Source: Clostridiales bacterium DTU092
GTDB taxonomy: Bacteria; Bacillota; Clostridia; Caldicoprobacterales; Caldicoprobacteraceae
Reading direction: 5' to 3'
NCBI GenBank assembly: GCA_001513505.1
Contig: LFTM01000133.1
Span: 1 to 29,190, forward strand
DNA: 29,190 nt
In this document: positions 7,103 through 15,767 of the stretch, in pieces
Numbering within the stretch: position 1 is the first letter of the stretch
Layout of the letters: each line of letters opens with the position of its first letter
The notes under the pieces: generated by a model
What the model was told of the DNA's origin: nothing
The model's input: the letters and a program-made list of their open reading frames with translations, nothing else
Databases searched by the model: none
Position numbers and translations under genes: made by a program

Positions 7103-8722
7103 GTGGCTAAATATATTTTTATCACCGGAGGTGTGGTGTCTTCTCTAGGGAAAGGGATTACCGCTGCGTCTTTGGGAAGGTTGTTAAAAAGCAGGGGGTT
7201 GAAGGTTTCTATCCAGAAATTCGACCCCTATATTAATGTTGATCCCGGCACTATGAGCCCATACCAGCATGGAGAAGTTTTTGTCACCGAGGATGGTGCT
7301 GAAACCGATCTGGATTTAGGGCATTATGAGCGTTTTATCGATGAAAATCTGAACAGAAATAACAATATAACCGCCGGAAAAATTTACTGGTCGATTATAA
7401 CCAAGGAACGCCGCGGCGATTATCTTGGCGGCACTGTTCAGGTAATTCCTCATGTCACAAATGAGATAAAAAAGAGGATATTCCAGGTGGCCGAGGATAC
7501 GGACGTAGATGTGATAATTACGGAAATTGGCGGTACTGTAGGTGACATAGAAAGCCTGCCGTTTTTGGAGGCCATTCGTCAGATCAAATGGGAAGTACCG
7601 CCTGACAGTTGTATGTATATTCACGTGACGCTGGTACCGTTTTTAAGCAAAACGGGAGAGATTAAAACCAAACCGACTCAACACAGCGTTAAGGAGCTGC
7701 GCAGCATTGGTATCCAGCCAGACATAATCGTATGCCGCACCCAAAAGGAATTGGACCGTGAGATTAGAGAAAAAATTGGGCTGTTCTGTAACGTAGAAGC
7801 CAGACAGGTAGTTCAGAATTTAGACGCTGATAATCTTTATGAAGTTCCCCTGATGCTAAAGAGGGAAGGGCTGGATGATCTTGTAATTGAGAAGTTGAAA
7901 TTGGATTGCGGACAGGCTGACATGGCAGAATGGTGTGAGATGGTTGAGCATATGAATAATCTCAAGAGCAAGGTCACAATTGCCCTGGTTGGTAAATATG
8001 TTGAGCTTCATGATGCATATCTTAGTGTGGCTGAAGCCCTGTATCATGGTGGGATGCCTCATGATATAGAAGTCGAGATTAAATGGATCCAATCTGAAGA
8101 GTTGGATAAAGATAATATTGATTCATTCTTATCGGATGTGGATGGTATTTTGGTACCGGGAGGATTTGGAGAACGGGGTATTGACGGAAAGATATATGCA
8201 AGCCAGTACGCAAGAGAGAATAAAATCCCATATTTCGGTATATGCCTTGGGATGCAGCTTGCAATTGTTGAATTTGCCCGTAATGTTGCCGGGTTGGAAG
8301 ATGCACACAGTACTGAGTTTAAACCACATACGCCGTATCCTGTAATTGATCTTTCTCCAGACCAAAAGGATATAGAAAAAATAGGTGGTACCATGAGGCT
8401 GGGTGTTTATCCCTGCAAAACTCTTGAAAATACACTGATTAGAAAAGCCTACGGTCAGGAAATAATTTTCGAGAGACACCGTCACAGATATGAGTTCAAC
8501 AATAGTTTTATGGATATACTTACTTCACAGGGTTTGATTGTATCAGGTTTTTCACCGGATATGAGATTGGTGGAGTCGGTTGAACTGGCAGGGCACCCCT
8601 GGTTTGTAGGTGTACAGTTTCATCCCGAGTTTAAGTCAAGACCCAACAGGCCTCATCCTTTGTTCAGGGATTTTATTGGTGCAGCTGTTAAGTATAAAAA
8701 TAAAAAACGCGCTAATGAATAG
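7103..8722 (+). CDS. pyrG: CTP synthase
   Basis: PyrG makes CTP from UTP, ATP and glutamine. The 539-residue product, the standard length, has an N-terminal amidoligase domain (about 1-268) opening with YIFITGGVVSSLGKGI, which includes the P-loop, and EIGGTVGDIESLPF, followed by a class I glutamine amidotransferase domain (about 290-535). The nucleophile is Cys381 in FGICLGMQ and the catalytic His-Pro-Glu lies in QFHPEFKSRP. The start is GTG 7103 with GGAGGGGG six bases upstream; no in-frame ATG fits. It has its own promoter and terminator and is therefore monocistronic. Confidence 0.97.
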   Translation: MAKYIFITGGVVSSLGKGITAASLGRLLKSRGLKVSIQKFDPYINVDPGTMSPYQHGEVFVTEDGAETDLDLGHYERFIDENLNRNNNITAGKIYWSIITKERRGDYLGGTVQVIPHVTNEIKKRIFQVAEDTDVDVIITEIGGTVGDIESLPFLEAIRQIKWEVPPDSCMYIHVTLVPFLSKTGEIKTKPTQHSVKELRSIGIQPDIIVCRTQKELDREIREKIGLFCNVEARQVVQNLDADNLYEVPLMLKREGLDDLVIEKLKLDCGQADMAEWCEMVEHMNNLKSKVTIALVGKYVELHDAYLSVAEALYHGGMPHDIEVEIKWIQSEELDKDNIDSFLSDVDGILVPGGFGERGIDGKIYASQYARENKIPYFGICLGMQLAIVEFARNVAGLEDAHSTEFKPHTPYPVIDLSPDQKDIEKIGGTMRLGVYPCKTLENTLIRKAYGQEIIFERHRHRYEFNNSFMDILTSQGLIVSGFSPDMRLVESVELAGHPWFVGVQFHPEFKSRPNRPHPLFRDFIGAAVKYKNKKRANE

Positions 8723-8765
8723 GACGAATTAACTAGAATATATAAATTTTTCCTTTTTTATTCAA

Positions 8766-8793
8766 CTCTACTAATTTTAAGTAGGGTTTTTTT
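8766..8793 (+). terminator. Rho-independent terminator after pyrG
   Basis: A 7-bp stem (CTCTACT 8766-8772 with AGTAGGG 8780-8786, one T-G pair) closes an AATTTTA loop and is followed by seven T residues. Confidence 0.85.
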
Positions 8794-8806
8794 GTAGATT
8801 TTATTG

Positions 8807-8835
8807 TTGACTACAAAGGTCATTTGAAGTATTAT
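8807..8835 (+). promoter_or_regulatory. Probable promoter at the head of the rho leader
   Basis: TTGACT (8807-8812) and TATTAT (8830-8835) are spaced by 17 bases; an overlapping TATAAT at 8833 would give a spacer of 20. It lies 14 bases past the pyrG terminator. If it drives rho, the mRNA has a 5' leader of nearly 500 bases. Confidence 0.5.
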
Positions 8836-9328
8836 AATATTGAACCTACACACGATACCATATAATATGGGTACCCTTGGATGCCTATCAAATCTGCCTT
8901 CTCACTTTTTGGGAAGATCGTTTATATACAAAAGCATTTATACTTATTCATTTTGCTTTTGTTAATTTGAACAGCGTTCCATTGAGGTAAAAAAATTAAA
9001 CATGCGTGGCTTTTGGGGAACAGGGCGTCGGGCGTAATAAACTATTTGAGCTTGGTTTGTGCATATTATGCACACAATATTTGGGTAACATAAAAACAAC
9101 CGGGTTGATTTGTTGCATTATGGTTGATAAATAAGTATGAAAGATGGTAAGCTGGCAATAATATGTAGAAGAAACACATTCTCATCAATCTTCAACACCA
9201 GTATTCCTGTACCCAGTGTAAGGGATTTATTTAAAAAGACATTGAAGAGTTCAGATATATGTGATATAAGACTGCTTTTCAAGCGAAAAATCATGTTCTG
9301 AGTAAAAAATAGTATAGAAAGCGAGGAA
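8836..9328 (+). other. Long gene-free leader upstream of rho
   Basis: No convincing gene is seen. The stretch holds several short perfect palindromes: 8858-8870 (CCATAT-A-ATATGG), overlapping GGGTACCC (8869-8876), 9058-9074 (TGTGCATA-T-TATGCACA) and 9097-9107 (CAACC-G-GGTTG). There is also a 6-bp hairpin around CTTCTC/GGGAAG near 8900-8920. I could not match it to a known riboswitch, T-box or 6S RNA pattern. Confidence 0.5.
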
Positions 9329-11143
9329 ATGATGTTGGATCTGAATAATCTGGAAAATAATACTATTGTGGAATTGAGAGAGTTTGCTAAAGAAATGGGA
9401 ATAAAAAGTGTTACACGGTATAGAAAAGCCGAACTTATTCAACTTATACAGGATAAGTTGAAGGAAATGGCTGAGATACAGCAACGGGAATGGTTTGAAA
9501 AGAATCGGGCGCAGGAGGATGTACAGTCGGAAAAGGAACCGGATCAGGGTATGGAGCAGGAGCCAAAACCGGCCAGAAGAGGGCGTCCGAGAAAAAAAGA
9601 TGTTCAGGCTGTGCAGCAGGAGGAAGCAGACAAGAAAACTTCTGAACAGCTGCAGCTGCTTGAACAGGAATCTGTCCAGCGGGAAGAAGCGGACAGTACC
9701 GAACCAATGGAGCAGGCGCCACAAACTAAGCGTTTACATGTTGTTAAGACCGGTGATGCCGGGGACAGGTTGCAGGAAAAGCAGTATGAAGAAAAAGATA
9801 CTGCCGATTCTCAGGAAGAGCTGGTGGGAGAAGTCACAGATGATAAAGACAAAAAAGAGCAATTCCAGATCAGCGACAGGGATGATTATGAAAGGCAGGT
9901 CGCTTTTGCCCGGAAGTATTATAACACCTCAAATCCTGCTGTACCAATACTGCTGAATACCGGAGAGTGCGGAGACGCAAAAGGTGTTCTGGAGGTGCTG
10001 CCTGACGGTTACGGTTTCTTACGTTCTGACAATTATATGTCGGGACCAAGGGATGTATACGTATCCCAATCACAGATTCGTCGGTTTAATCTTAAAACCG
10101 GAGATCTTGTTGAAGGTAAAACACGTCCTGCTAAGGAAGGGGAAAAATTTCAGGCTCTTCTCTATGTAACAGCAGTAAATGGCGAAGATCCTGAAAACGC
10201 CAATCAAAGAAGGCCTTTTGATGAGCTTACGCCCATATATCCGAATGAGCGTATAACGCTGGAAAATCCCCAGAATCCTAAGGAATTGGCGACACGTTTA
10301 ATTGATCTCATTTCTCCTATAGGTAAAGGGCAGAGAGGTTTGATTGTATCTCCTCCAAAAGCCGGTAAAACAACGCTGCTTAAAAAAATTGCAAACAGTA
10401 TTGTAATAAATCATCCTGATATATACTTAATAGTACTGCTTATTGATGAACGTCCTGAAGAGGTAACCGATATGCAGAGATCTATAAAAGGCGATGTGGT
10501 ATATTCCACATTTGATGAATTGCCCGAGCATCACACCAAAGTGGCTGAAATGGTTCTGGAGCGCGCTCAAAGATTGGTGGAACATGGGCGGGATGTGGTG
10601 ATCCTTCTGGACAGTATAACACGCTTAGCCCGTGCATACAATGTTACCGTACCCCCAACCGGCAGAACATTATCAGGTGGTATTGACTCAGCGGCTCTTC
10701 ACAAGCCCAAACGGTTTTTTGGTGCAGCCCGCAACATTGAAGAGGGCGGCAGCCTCACCATCATCGCTACAGCTTTGATCGATACGGGCAGCCGAATGGA
10801 CGAGGTTATATATGAGGAGTTTAAAGGAACGGGTAATATGGAAATTCATTTAGACAGGAAATTGTCCGAGAAGAGGATATTCCCTGCGGTTGATATCTTC
10901 CGTTCCGGTACCAGAAGAGAAGAACTTCTGCTTACACAAAAGGAGCTGGAGGGAGTCTGGTCCATACGTAAGAATTTAAGTGAAGGACGGCCCGACAGAG
11001 TGGTAGAGATTATAATAAATGACCTGATGCGGACCAATTCCAATGATGAATTCATTGACTTGATGATGGATCATTTCGAAAGAATGGAGAAGGAAGGCTA
11101 TTTAAACGACAGGGATTTCGACAGCTATTACGGTTACCGATAA
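9329..11143 (+). CDS. rho: Transcription termination factor Rho, with long N-terminal insertion
   Basis: Rho is a hexameric RNA-dependent ATPase that releases RNA polymerase. The 604-residue product exceeds the 419-residue E. coli protein through an inserted segment. Domains: Rho_N SAP-like helices (about 5-48), a polar Glu/Gln/Lys-rich segment (about 49-185) with an AT-hook-like RGRPRKK at 84-90, the cold-shock-type RNA-binding domain (about 215-290, with GVLEVLPDGYGFLR), and the ATPase domain with Walker A PPKAGKTT (Lys347), LLIDERPEEVTDM, DSITRLARAYN (Walker B) and a C-terminal RIFPAVDIF R-loop region. ATG 9332 has better spacing (four bases) to GAGGA than ATG 9329; either may be used. A ytvI-like gene follows after 36 bases. 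Confidence 0.97.
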   Translation: MMLDLNNLENNTIVELREFAKEMGIKSVTRYRKAELIQLIQDKLKEMAEIQQREWFEKNRAQEDVQSEKEPDQGMEQEPKPARRGRPRKKDVQAVQQEEADKKTSEQLQLLEQESVQREEADSTEPMEQAPQTKRLHVVKTGDAGDRLQEKQYEEKDTADSQEELVGEVTDDKDKKEQFQISDRDDYERQVAFARKYYNTSNPAVPILLNTGECGDAKGVLEVLPDGYGFLRSDNYMSGPRDVYVSQSQIRRFNLKTGDLVEGKTRPAKEGEKFQALLYVTAVNGEDPENANQRRPFDELTPIYPNERITLENPQNPKELATRLIDLISPIGKGQRGLIVSPPKAGKTTLLKKIANSIVINHPDIYLIVLLIDERPEEVTDMQRSIKGDVVYSTFDELPEHHTKVAEMVLERAQRLVEHGRDVVILLDSITRLARAYNVTVPPTGRTLSGGIDSAALHKPKRFFGAARNIEEGGSLTIIATALIDTGSRMDEVIYEEFKGTGNMEIHLDRKLSEKRIFPAVDIFRSGTRREELLLTQKELEGVWSIRKNLSEGRPDRVVEIIINDLMRTNSNDEFIDLMMDHFERMEKEGYLNDRDFDSYYGYR

Positions 11144-11179
11144 GCCGTGAGACATACAGCATAATTGAGGTAAGGGGTT

Positions 11180-12244
11180 ATGATACAATTAAGTCCGAAA
11201 CATAAAAAATATATCAAGACCACACTATGGGTACTGCTGATTTTCTCTCTGGTACTGCTGATATTGATAAAAGTTGTACCGTATATAGCTCCCTTTGTAA
11301 TAGCGCTGCTTATCACTTTTATGATTGAACGTCCGGTGCAATTTGTTATTAAAAAAGCCAAATTGCCGCGGGGCATAGCTGTAGCGATAGTGCTTTTCGT
11401 ATTTGTGCTGGTTATTGGGGGAGGATTAACACTTATTTTTTCCAATATAGTTAACGAAATATGGAGACTGACCAGAGAGTTTCCCAGCGCGCAGGTTATT
11501 AAGCAGTATATAGAGCTGATTTTTGAGCAGGGTCAGGATTTGTACCTGAATTTGCCGCCTGACATTGAGCAGAGCATTAGGGATGCCTTGGGATCCTTTA
11601 TAGGCAATATCGGTTCTTATCTGCAAGGCATGTTAAATTATTTAATGGGTATTGCAAGGTTACTTCCCCAGATTTTCCTGTTTATAATAATATCCCTGGT
11701 AGCTTCGTTTTTCATGAGCAGGGACAGGGATAAGGTATCCGGCTTTATATATAAGCAGTTGCCTGAAGAATGGAAAATAAAAATCCGTTCTATCAAAGAG
11801 GATTTGCTTGCGGCTTTGCTGGGCTTTATCAAAGCCCAGTTTGTTCTGACTTCAGTTACCTTTATCGAATTACTGATCGGGTACAGCATTATAGGTGTAA
11901 AATATGCTTTTTCCTTTGCGATAATAACGGCTTTTGTAGATATGTTGCCGATTTTGGGCACCGGCACAATTCTTCTTCCCGCCGGTGCTGTTTACCTGAT
12001 CCTTGGGAATGTCCCAAGGGCAATTGGGTTTGTCGTACTGTATATAGTCATACTGATAGTCCGGCAATTCCTTGAACCAAAGGTTATGGGCCAGAATCTG
12101 GGGTTACACCCGTTGGTTACCCTTATATCGATATATGTAGGAATGCAAATCTTTGGTATTCCAGGACTATTCTTAGGTCCAATTATAGTTGCCATTGTAA
12201 GGGCATTGCAAAAAGCTACAATTTTACCCCAGTGGAAGGCCTGA
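11180..12244 (+). CDS. ytvI: AI-2E family membrane protein, sporulation YtvI-like
   Basis: The 354-residue product is a polytopic membrane protein with about seven or eight hydrophobic segments: two near the N-terminus (about 13-32 and 36-50), one at about 68-90, one around 155-175 (LPQIFLFIIISLVASFFMSRD) and a cluster from about 215 to the end. Motifs FVDMLPILGTG, QFLEPKVMGQNLGLHP and GIPGLFLGP are those of the AI-2E transporter (PerM/UPF0118) superfamily, and the SFFMSRDRD form resembles the YtvI sporulation branch. Transport substrate is unknown. Start ATG 11180 follows GAGGTAAGGGG. It is probably cotranscribed with rho. The YtvI assignment is by resemblance; a general AI-2E exporter is the alternative. 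Confidence 0.85.
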   Translation: MIQLSPKHKKYIKTTLWVLLIFSLVLLILIKVVPYIAPFVIALLITFMIERPVQFVIKKAKLPRGIAVAIVLFVFVLVIGGGLTLIFSNIVNEIWRLTREFPSAQVIKQYIELIFEQGQDLYLNLPPDIEQSIRDALGSFIGNIGSYLQGMLNYLMGIARLLPQIFLFIIISLVASFFMSRDRDKVSGFIYKQLPEEWKIKIRSIKEDLLAALLGFIKAQFVLTSVTFIELLIGYSIIGVKYAFSFAIITAFVDMLPILGTGTILLPAGAVYLILGNVPRAIGFVVLYIVILIVRQFLEPKVMGQNLGLHPLVTLISIYVGMQIFGIPGLFLGPIIVAIVRALQKATILPQWKA

Positions 12245-12272
12245 AAACCAAATATTATTTGAAAAAATTATA

Positions 12273-12302
12273 TTGAAATTTAGTTCGACGCTATGCTATA
12301 CT
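12273..12302 (+). promoter_or_regulatory. Sigma-A promoter for rpmE
   Basis: TTGAAA (12273-12278) and TATACT (12297-12302) are 18 bases apart, with an extended -10 TG (TGCTATACT). It gives a leader of roughly 55 bases before the rpmE start codon. Confidence 0.6.
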
Positions 12303-12363
12303 ATAGTAGTTATAGCTTAGATTTATATAAATTGTGTAATTATCAACGGAAGAGGTGACGATT

Positions 12364-12576
12364 GTGAAGAAAGGCATACATCCGGAGTACGGAGAAGCTG
12401 TAGTAAGATGTGCATGTGGAGAAACTTTTGTTACCGGTTCTACCAAGAAGGAGATTCGGATTGAGATATGTTCAAAATGTCATCCCTTCTTTACTGGAAA
12501 ACAAAAGCTGGTGGATACCGGTGGACGGGTCGAACGGTTTAGGAGAAGATACGGCATGGAAAGTGACCAGGTATGA
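12364..12576 (+). CDS. rpmE: 50S ribosomal protein L31, zinc-binding type
   Basis: L31 bridges the two ribosomal subunits at the central protuberance. The 70-residue product begins MKKGIHPEYG and keeps the four zinc-binding cysteines: Cys16 and Cys18 (RCACG), Cys36 and Cys39 (CSKCHPFFTGKQ). It is therefore the C+ form, which can be replaced by a zinc-free paralogue under zinc limitation. The GTG at 12364 is chosen over the GTG at 12355 because it yields the conserved N-terminus and because GAAGAGGTG (12349-12357) sits at the right distance. A ZIP metal transporter gene lies about 3.2 kb downstream in the same run. Confidence 0.95.
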   Translation: MKKGIHPEYGEAVVRCACGETFVTGSTKKEIRIEICSKCHPFFTGKQKLVDTGGRVERFRRRYGMESDQV

Positions 12577-12590
12577 GTTCCACGTAGAAC

Positions 12591-12629
12591 ATGCAGATTG
12601 GGGTTGTACCCTGGTCTGCATTTTTATTT
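12591..12629 (+). terminator. Hairpin terminator or attenuator between rpmE and yqhQ
   Basis: ATGCAGA (12591-12597) pairs with TCTGCAT (12615-12621), with an inner GGGT/ACCC stem (12601-12604 with 12608-12611), followed by TTTTATTT. It lies 14 bases after rpmE. It likely ends most rpmE transcripts while some read through. Confidence 0.75.
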
Positions 12630-12650
12630 ACCTTAATGGGGTGAAAAAAT

Positions 12651-13631
12651 ATGAAAAAGTGTAATATAGGGGGTCAGGCGGTAATAGAAGGGGTTATGAT
12701 GCGGGCACCTTCTCGTATGGCAATAGCTGTCAGGCGTTCGGACGGAGATATTGCTGTCGATGCCCGGGAACTCAGTTCGCTTAAGGATAGATATCCCATA
12801 CTAAAACTGCCTGTAGTGAGAGGTGTTATATCTTTTATAGAATCTCTGACCGTTGGGATTAAGTCTCTTATGCATTCAGCAGAGATGTACGGTGATGAAG
12901 CCACTTTGGAGGAGTACAAACCTTCAAAACTTGAAAGATTTGTTGCTGATAAAACCGGTAAAAAAGCCGAAGATGTAATGATGTTTTTCGCGTTGGTGCT
13001 GGCATTTGGGCTGGCCGTACTGCTCTTTGTTGTTTTTCCTACTATGCTGACAGGATTGTTGAAAAGATGGATAGCAAAAAGATTTGTGCTGGGATTGATT
13101 GAAGGTGCTACAAGGCTGGGCATATTTTTATGCTATATTGTACTGGTAACAAGAATTAAGGATATACAGCGGGTTTTTGAATATCATGGTGCAGAGCATA
13201 AAGTTATCCACTGCTATGAACATGGGGAAGAGCTAAATATATCAAATGCCAGGAAATACAGCACACTTCATCCCAGATGCGGAACAGCGTTTTTGTTGGT
13301 GGTCATGGTTGTGAGTATCGTTGTGTTTTCTGCAATTAGCTGGGACAATGTAGTGCTTCGTATGATTATAAAGATATTGCTGCTGCCCTTTGTTGCAGGG
13401 GTTTCTTATGAAATAATAAGATGGGCAGGTAAAACCAGCTGGCCGGGGGTAAAGGTAGTACTGTTTCCGGGGCTTATGCTGCAGAAGCTGACAACCCGGG
13501 AGCCTGATGATGATCAGCTGGAGGTAGCCATACGGGCTTTTGTCGAAGCTGCAGGGAATACCGGGGAGGTAGACGATGAGGCCGGATATGATGGAAATCC
13601 TGAGGAAAGGATGTACAATTCTAAAAGATAA
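12651..13631 (+). CDS. yqhQ: DUF1385 family membrane protein (YqhQ-like)
   Basis: The 326-residue protein begins with the family hallmark NIGGQAVIEGVMMRAP and has the second conserved block EYHGAEHKVIHCYEHGE (about 181-197), then HPRCGTAFL. Hydrophobic segments are visible at about 105-128, 140-162, 217-235 and 245-262, so it is an integral membrane protein. The function of the family is not established. It is commonly found between rpmE and prmC/prfA in Clostridia, as here. Its start ATG 12651 follows GGGGTGA. The end overlaps prmC by 56 bases in another frame, indicating translational coupling. Confidence 0.9.
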   Translation: MKKCNIGGQAVIEGVMMRAPSRMAIAVRRSDGDIAVDARELSSLKDRYPILKLPVVRGVISFIESLTVGIKSLMHSAEMYGDEATLEEYKPSKLERFVADKTGKKAEDVMMFFALVLAFGLAVLLFVVFPTMLTGLLKRWIAKRFVLGLIEGATRLGIFLCYIVLVTRIKDIQRVFEYHGAEHKVIHCYEHGEELNISNARKYSTLHPRCGTAFLLVVMVVSIVVFSAISWDNVVLRMIIKILLLPFVAGVSYEIIRWAGKTSWPGVKVVLFPGLMLQKLTTREPDDDQLEVAIRAFVEAAGNTGEVDDEAGYDGNPEERMYNSKR

Positions 13632-14466
13632 TAACATATCCGCTCCCAGGCTGGAGGCTGAAATGCTTATGGCCCATATATTAGAATGCGAGCGACATGA
13701 CCTCTATCTTGCCCGGGATTGGGAGCTGGATGAAGCACAAAAACAGCGGTATTTTGCATTAGTAGAGAAGAGAGCTTCAGGATATCCAATACAGTATATT
13801 ATCAACCGCAGGGAATTCATGAGCCTTGAGTTTTTTGTAGATCGAAGGGTTTTGATTCCCAGGGCTGATACTGAGATCCTTGTGGAGCATGTAATTGACT
13901 GGGCTTCCCAGCAAAACAGGGATTTGCATATATTGGATTTGGGTACGGGCAGCGGTGCTATTGCCGTAAGTTTATCTGTTTTTATCCCCCAAGTTCATGT
14001 AACAGCTGTTGATATTTCACATGAAGCCCTGGAGGTAGCCAGGTACAATGCCAGGCTCCATGGAGTACACGAACGTATAACGTTTCTTGAAGGAGACTTG
14101 TTTGCTCCTTTATATAATTATCCGGATATTCAGCTTTTTGATGCCGTGGTGTCTAATCCACCCTATATACCCACGGAAGATATTGAAACGTTGGAGATTG
14201 AAGTAAGGGATCATGAACCAAGAATAGCTTTGGATGGAGGAGATGACGGACTTGAATTCTACCGCAGACTGGCTGAAGGTTGTGCTGATTGTCTGATACA
14301 TGGAGGATTGCTGGCTGTTGAAGTTGGTTACGGTCAGTCCGGGGCGGTTAAAGCCATACTTAAGGATACCGGATATTTCCAAAATATTGGAGCTGCCAGA
14401 GATTTAGCGGGCATAGAACGTGTTGTTTATGCCATATATAATGGCGGTGTTCCCGGGGGTTGTTAG
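13576..14466 (+). CDS. prmC: Release-factor glutamine methyltransferase PrmC
   Basis: PrmC methylates the Gln of the GGQ motif in release factors using S-adenosylmethionine. The 296-residue product has an N-terminal helical release-factor-binding domain (about 1-85), the SAM-binding motif LDLGTGSGAIAV (about 120-131) and the catalytic NPPY (194-197), which holds the target glutamine. ATG 13576 follows GGGGAGG and lies inside the end of yqhQ. Its substrate gene, prfA, is the next gene downstream, a widely conserved pairing. HemK is the older name. Confidence 0.95.
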   Translation: MRPDMMEILRKGCTILKDNNISAPRLEAEMLMAHILECERHDLYLARDWELDEAQKQRYFALVEKRASGYPIQYIINRREFMSLEFFVDRRVLIPRADTEILVEHVIDWASQQNRDLHILDLGTGSGAIAVSLSVFIPQVHVTAVDISHEALEVARYNARLHGVHERITFLEGDLFAPLYNYPDIQLFDAVVSNPPYIPTEDIETLEIEVRDHEPRIALDGGDDGLEFYRRLAEGCADCLIHGGLLAVEVGYGQSGAVKAILKDTGYFQNIGAARDLAGIERVVYAIYNGGVPGGC

Positions 14467-14485
14467 CAATAGGTTGCGAAATTTG

Positions 14486-14514
14486 TTGACATATAAAAAT
14501 ATAAATCTTGTATA
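14486..14514 (+). promoter_or_regulatory. Probable promoter for prfA
   Basis: TTGACA (14486-14491) is followed after 17 bases by TGTATA (14509-14514). The -35 box is perfect and the -10 is weak. The transcript would start about 125 bases before prfA. Confidence 0.5.
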
Positions 14515-14534
14515 TGTACGAATATCAATACTAT

Positions 14535-14552
14535 AAACAGCTGAGGCTGTTT
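14535..14552 (+). other. Hairpin in the prfA 5' leader
   Basis: AAACAGC (14535-14541) pairs perfectly with GCTGTTT (14546-14552) around a TGAG loop. It has no T run after it, so it is a leader stem-loop at about +14 of the predicted transcript rather than a terminator. It may protect the 5' end of the mRNA. Confidence 0.5.
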
Positions 14553-14647
14553 GTTCATGATGAATGGAAAAAACCGTACAGTAGTACTATCAATAAAAAT
14601 GTTGTAAGATAGAAATGGGTAAAACTTGTGATTAAAGGAGTAGGTTT

Positions 14648-15718
14648 ATGCTGGAAAAATTAGAATTCATTGAGAAAAGATATGAAGATCTCAGTAAAGC
14701 AATTGCCGATCCCGACATAATTGCACGGCAGAATGAGTGGCGGCAGTTGGTAAAGGAACATGCCGATCTGGAAGATATTGTTGTTAAATACAGGGATTAC
14801 AAAAAGATAGAACAGGATATAGCGGCTGCAAAAGAGATGTTAAACGAAAAGCCGGATGACGAGCTTCGTGATATGCTGGAAGAAGAGCTGGCTGAGCTCA
14901 GCCAGCAGCGTGAAAAGGTTGAAAAAGAGCTAAGACTGTCCCTTATACCCAAAGATCCAAATGATGAGAAAAACGTTGTTGTGGAGATACGGGCAGGTGC
15001 AGGGGGCGAGGAGGCCGCCCTTTTTGGCGCTGATCTTTTCAGAATGTATTCCCGTTATGCCGAACGTAAGGGATGGAAGATGGAGATTATGAGTGCTAAT
15101 TATACCGATATGGGCGGTGTAAAAGAACTAATATTTGTTATTGAAGGAAGAGGTGCGTACAGCCGCCTAAAATATGAAAGCGGCGTTCATAGGGTACAGA
15201 GAATCCCTACAACCGAATCCGGCGGAAGAATTCATACATCTACCGCAACGGTGGCCGTTCTTCCAGAAGCCGAGGACGTGGAAGTTGAAATTAACCCCAA
15301 TGATCTTAGAATCGATGTATTCAGATCATCGGGGCATGGCGGTCAGAGTGTCAATACTACAGATTCGGCTGTCCGTATTACCCATCTTCCTACAGGTATT
15401 GTAGTTACCTGCCAGGACGAAAAATCCCAGCTGAAGAATAAAGAAAAGGCAATGAGGGTTTTAAAGGCCAGGCTGTTGGACGCTGCCCAGAGAGAGCAGG
15501 AGCAGGAATATGCACAGGCCAGGAAGATCCAGGTGGGAACGGGGGACAGAAGTGAACGTATCCGCACATACAATTTTCCTCAGGGCCGTATAACCGACCA
15601 CCGGATTGGAGTGACTATTTACAATCTGGAAGGTTTCCTGGACGGAGAGATTGATGAGCTTATAGATGAGCTTATTACCAGCGATCAGGCTGAAAAACTG
15701 AAGAATACGCAGATGTAG
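14648..15718 (+). CDS. prfA: Peptide chain release factor 1
   Basis: RF1 recognises UAA and UAG in the ribosomal A site and releases the peptide. The 356-residue product has an N-terminal coiled domain (about 1-100), the RF1 anticodon-reading P-x-T motif as PTT (187-189 in RIPTTES) and the catalytic GGQ (231-233 in SGHGGQSVN), whose Gln is the PrmC target. Length is normal. ATG 14648 follows AAAGGAGTAGG. Unlike prfB there is no programmed frameshift. The ZIP transporter gene begins 49 bases after the stop and no terminator intervenes. Confidence 0.97.
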   Translation: MLEKLEFIEKRYEDLSKAIADPDIIARQNEWRQLVKEHADLEDIVVKYRDYKKIEQDIAAAKEMLNEKPDDELRDMLEEELAELSQQREKVEKELRLSLIPKDPNDEKNVVVEIRAGAGGEEAALFGADLFRMYSRYAERKGWKMEIMSANYTDMGGVKELIFVIEGRGAYSRLKYESGVHRVQRIPTTESGGRIHTSTATVAVLPEAEDVEVEINPNDLRIDVFRSSGHGGQSVNTTDSAVRITHLPTGIVVTCQDEKSQLKNKEKAMRVLKARLLDAAQREQEQEYAQARKIQVGTGDRSERIRTYNFPQGRITDHRIGVTIYNLEGFLDGEIDELIDELITSDQAEKLKNTQM

Positions 15719-15767
15719 CTTTGAATAAGATAGTATAAAAAAATCAAATAGTTTGGAATGATAGATA

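Noticed and set aside
9137..9301. A 54-codon ATG frame in the rho leader
   Set aside because: It has no ribosome binding site, no recognisable motif and an unconvincing composition; it may be chance. Conservation in relatives would be needed to support it.
9251..9724. A 157-codon - strand frame opposite the start of rho
   Set aside because: Its Phe/Leu-rich product arises from antisense reading of the Glu/Lys-rich rho insertion, a common shadow effect.
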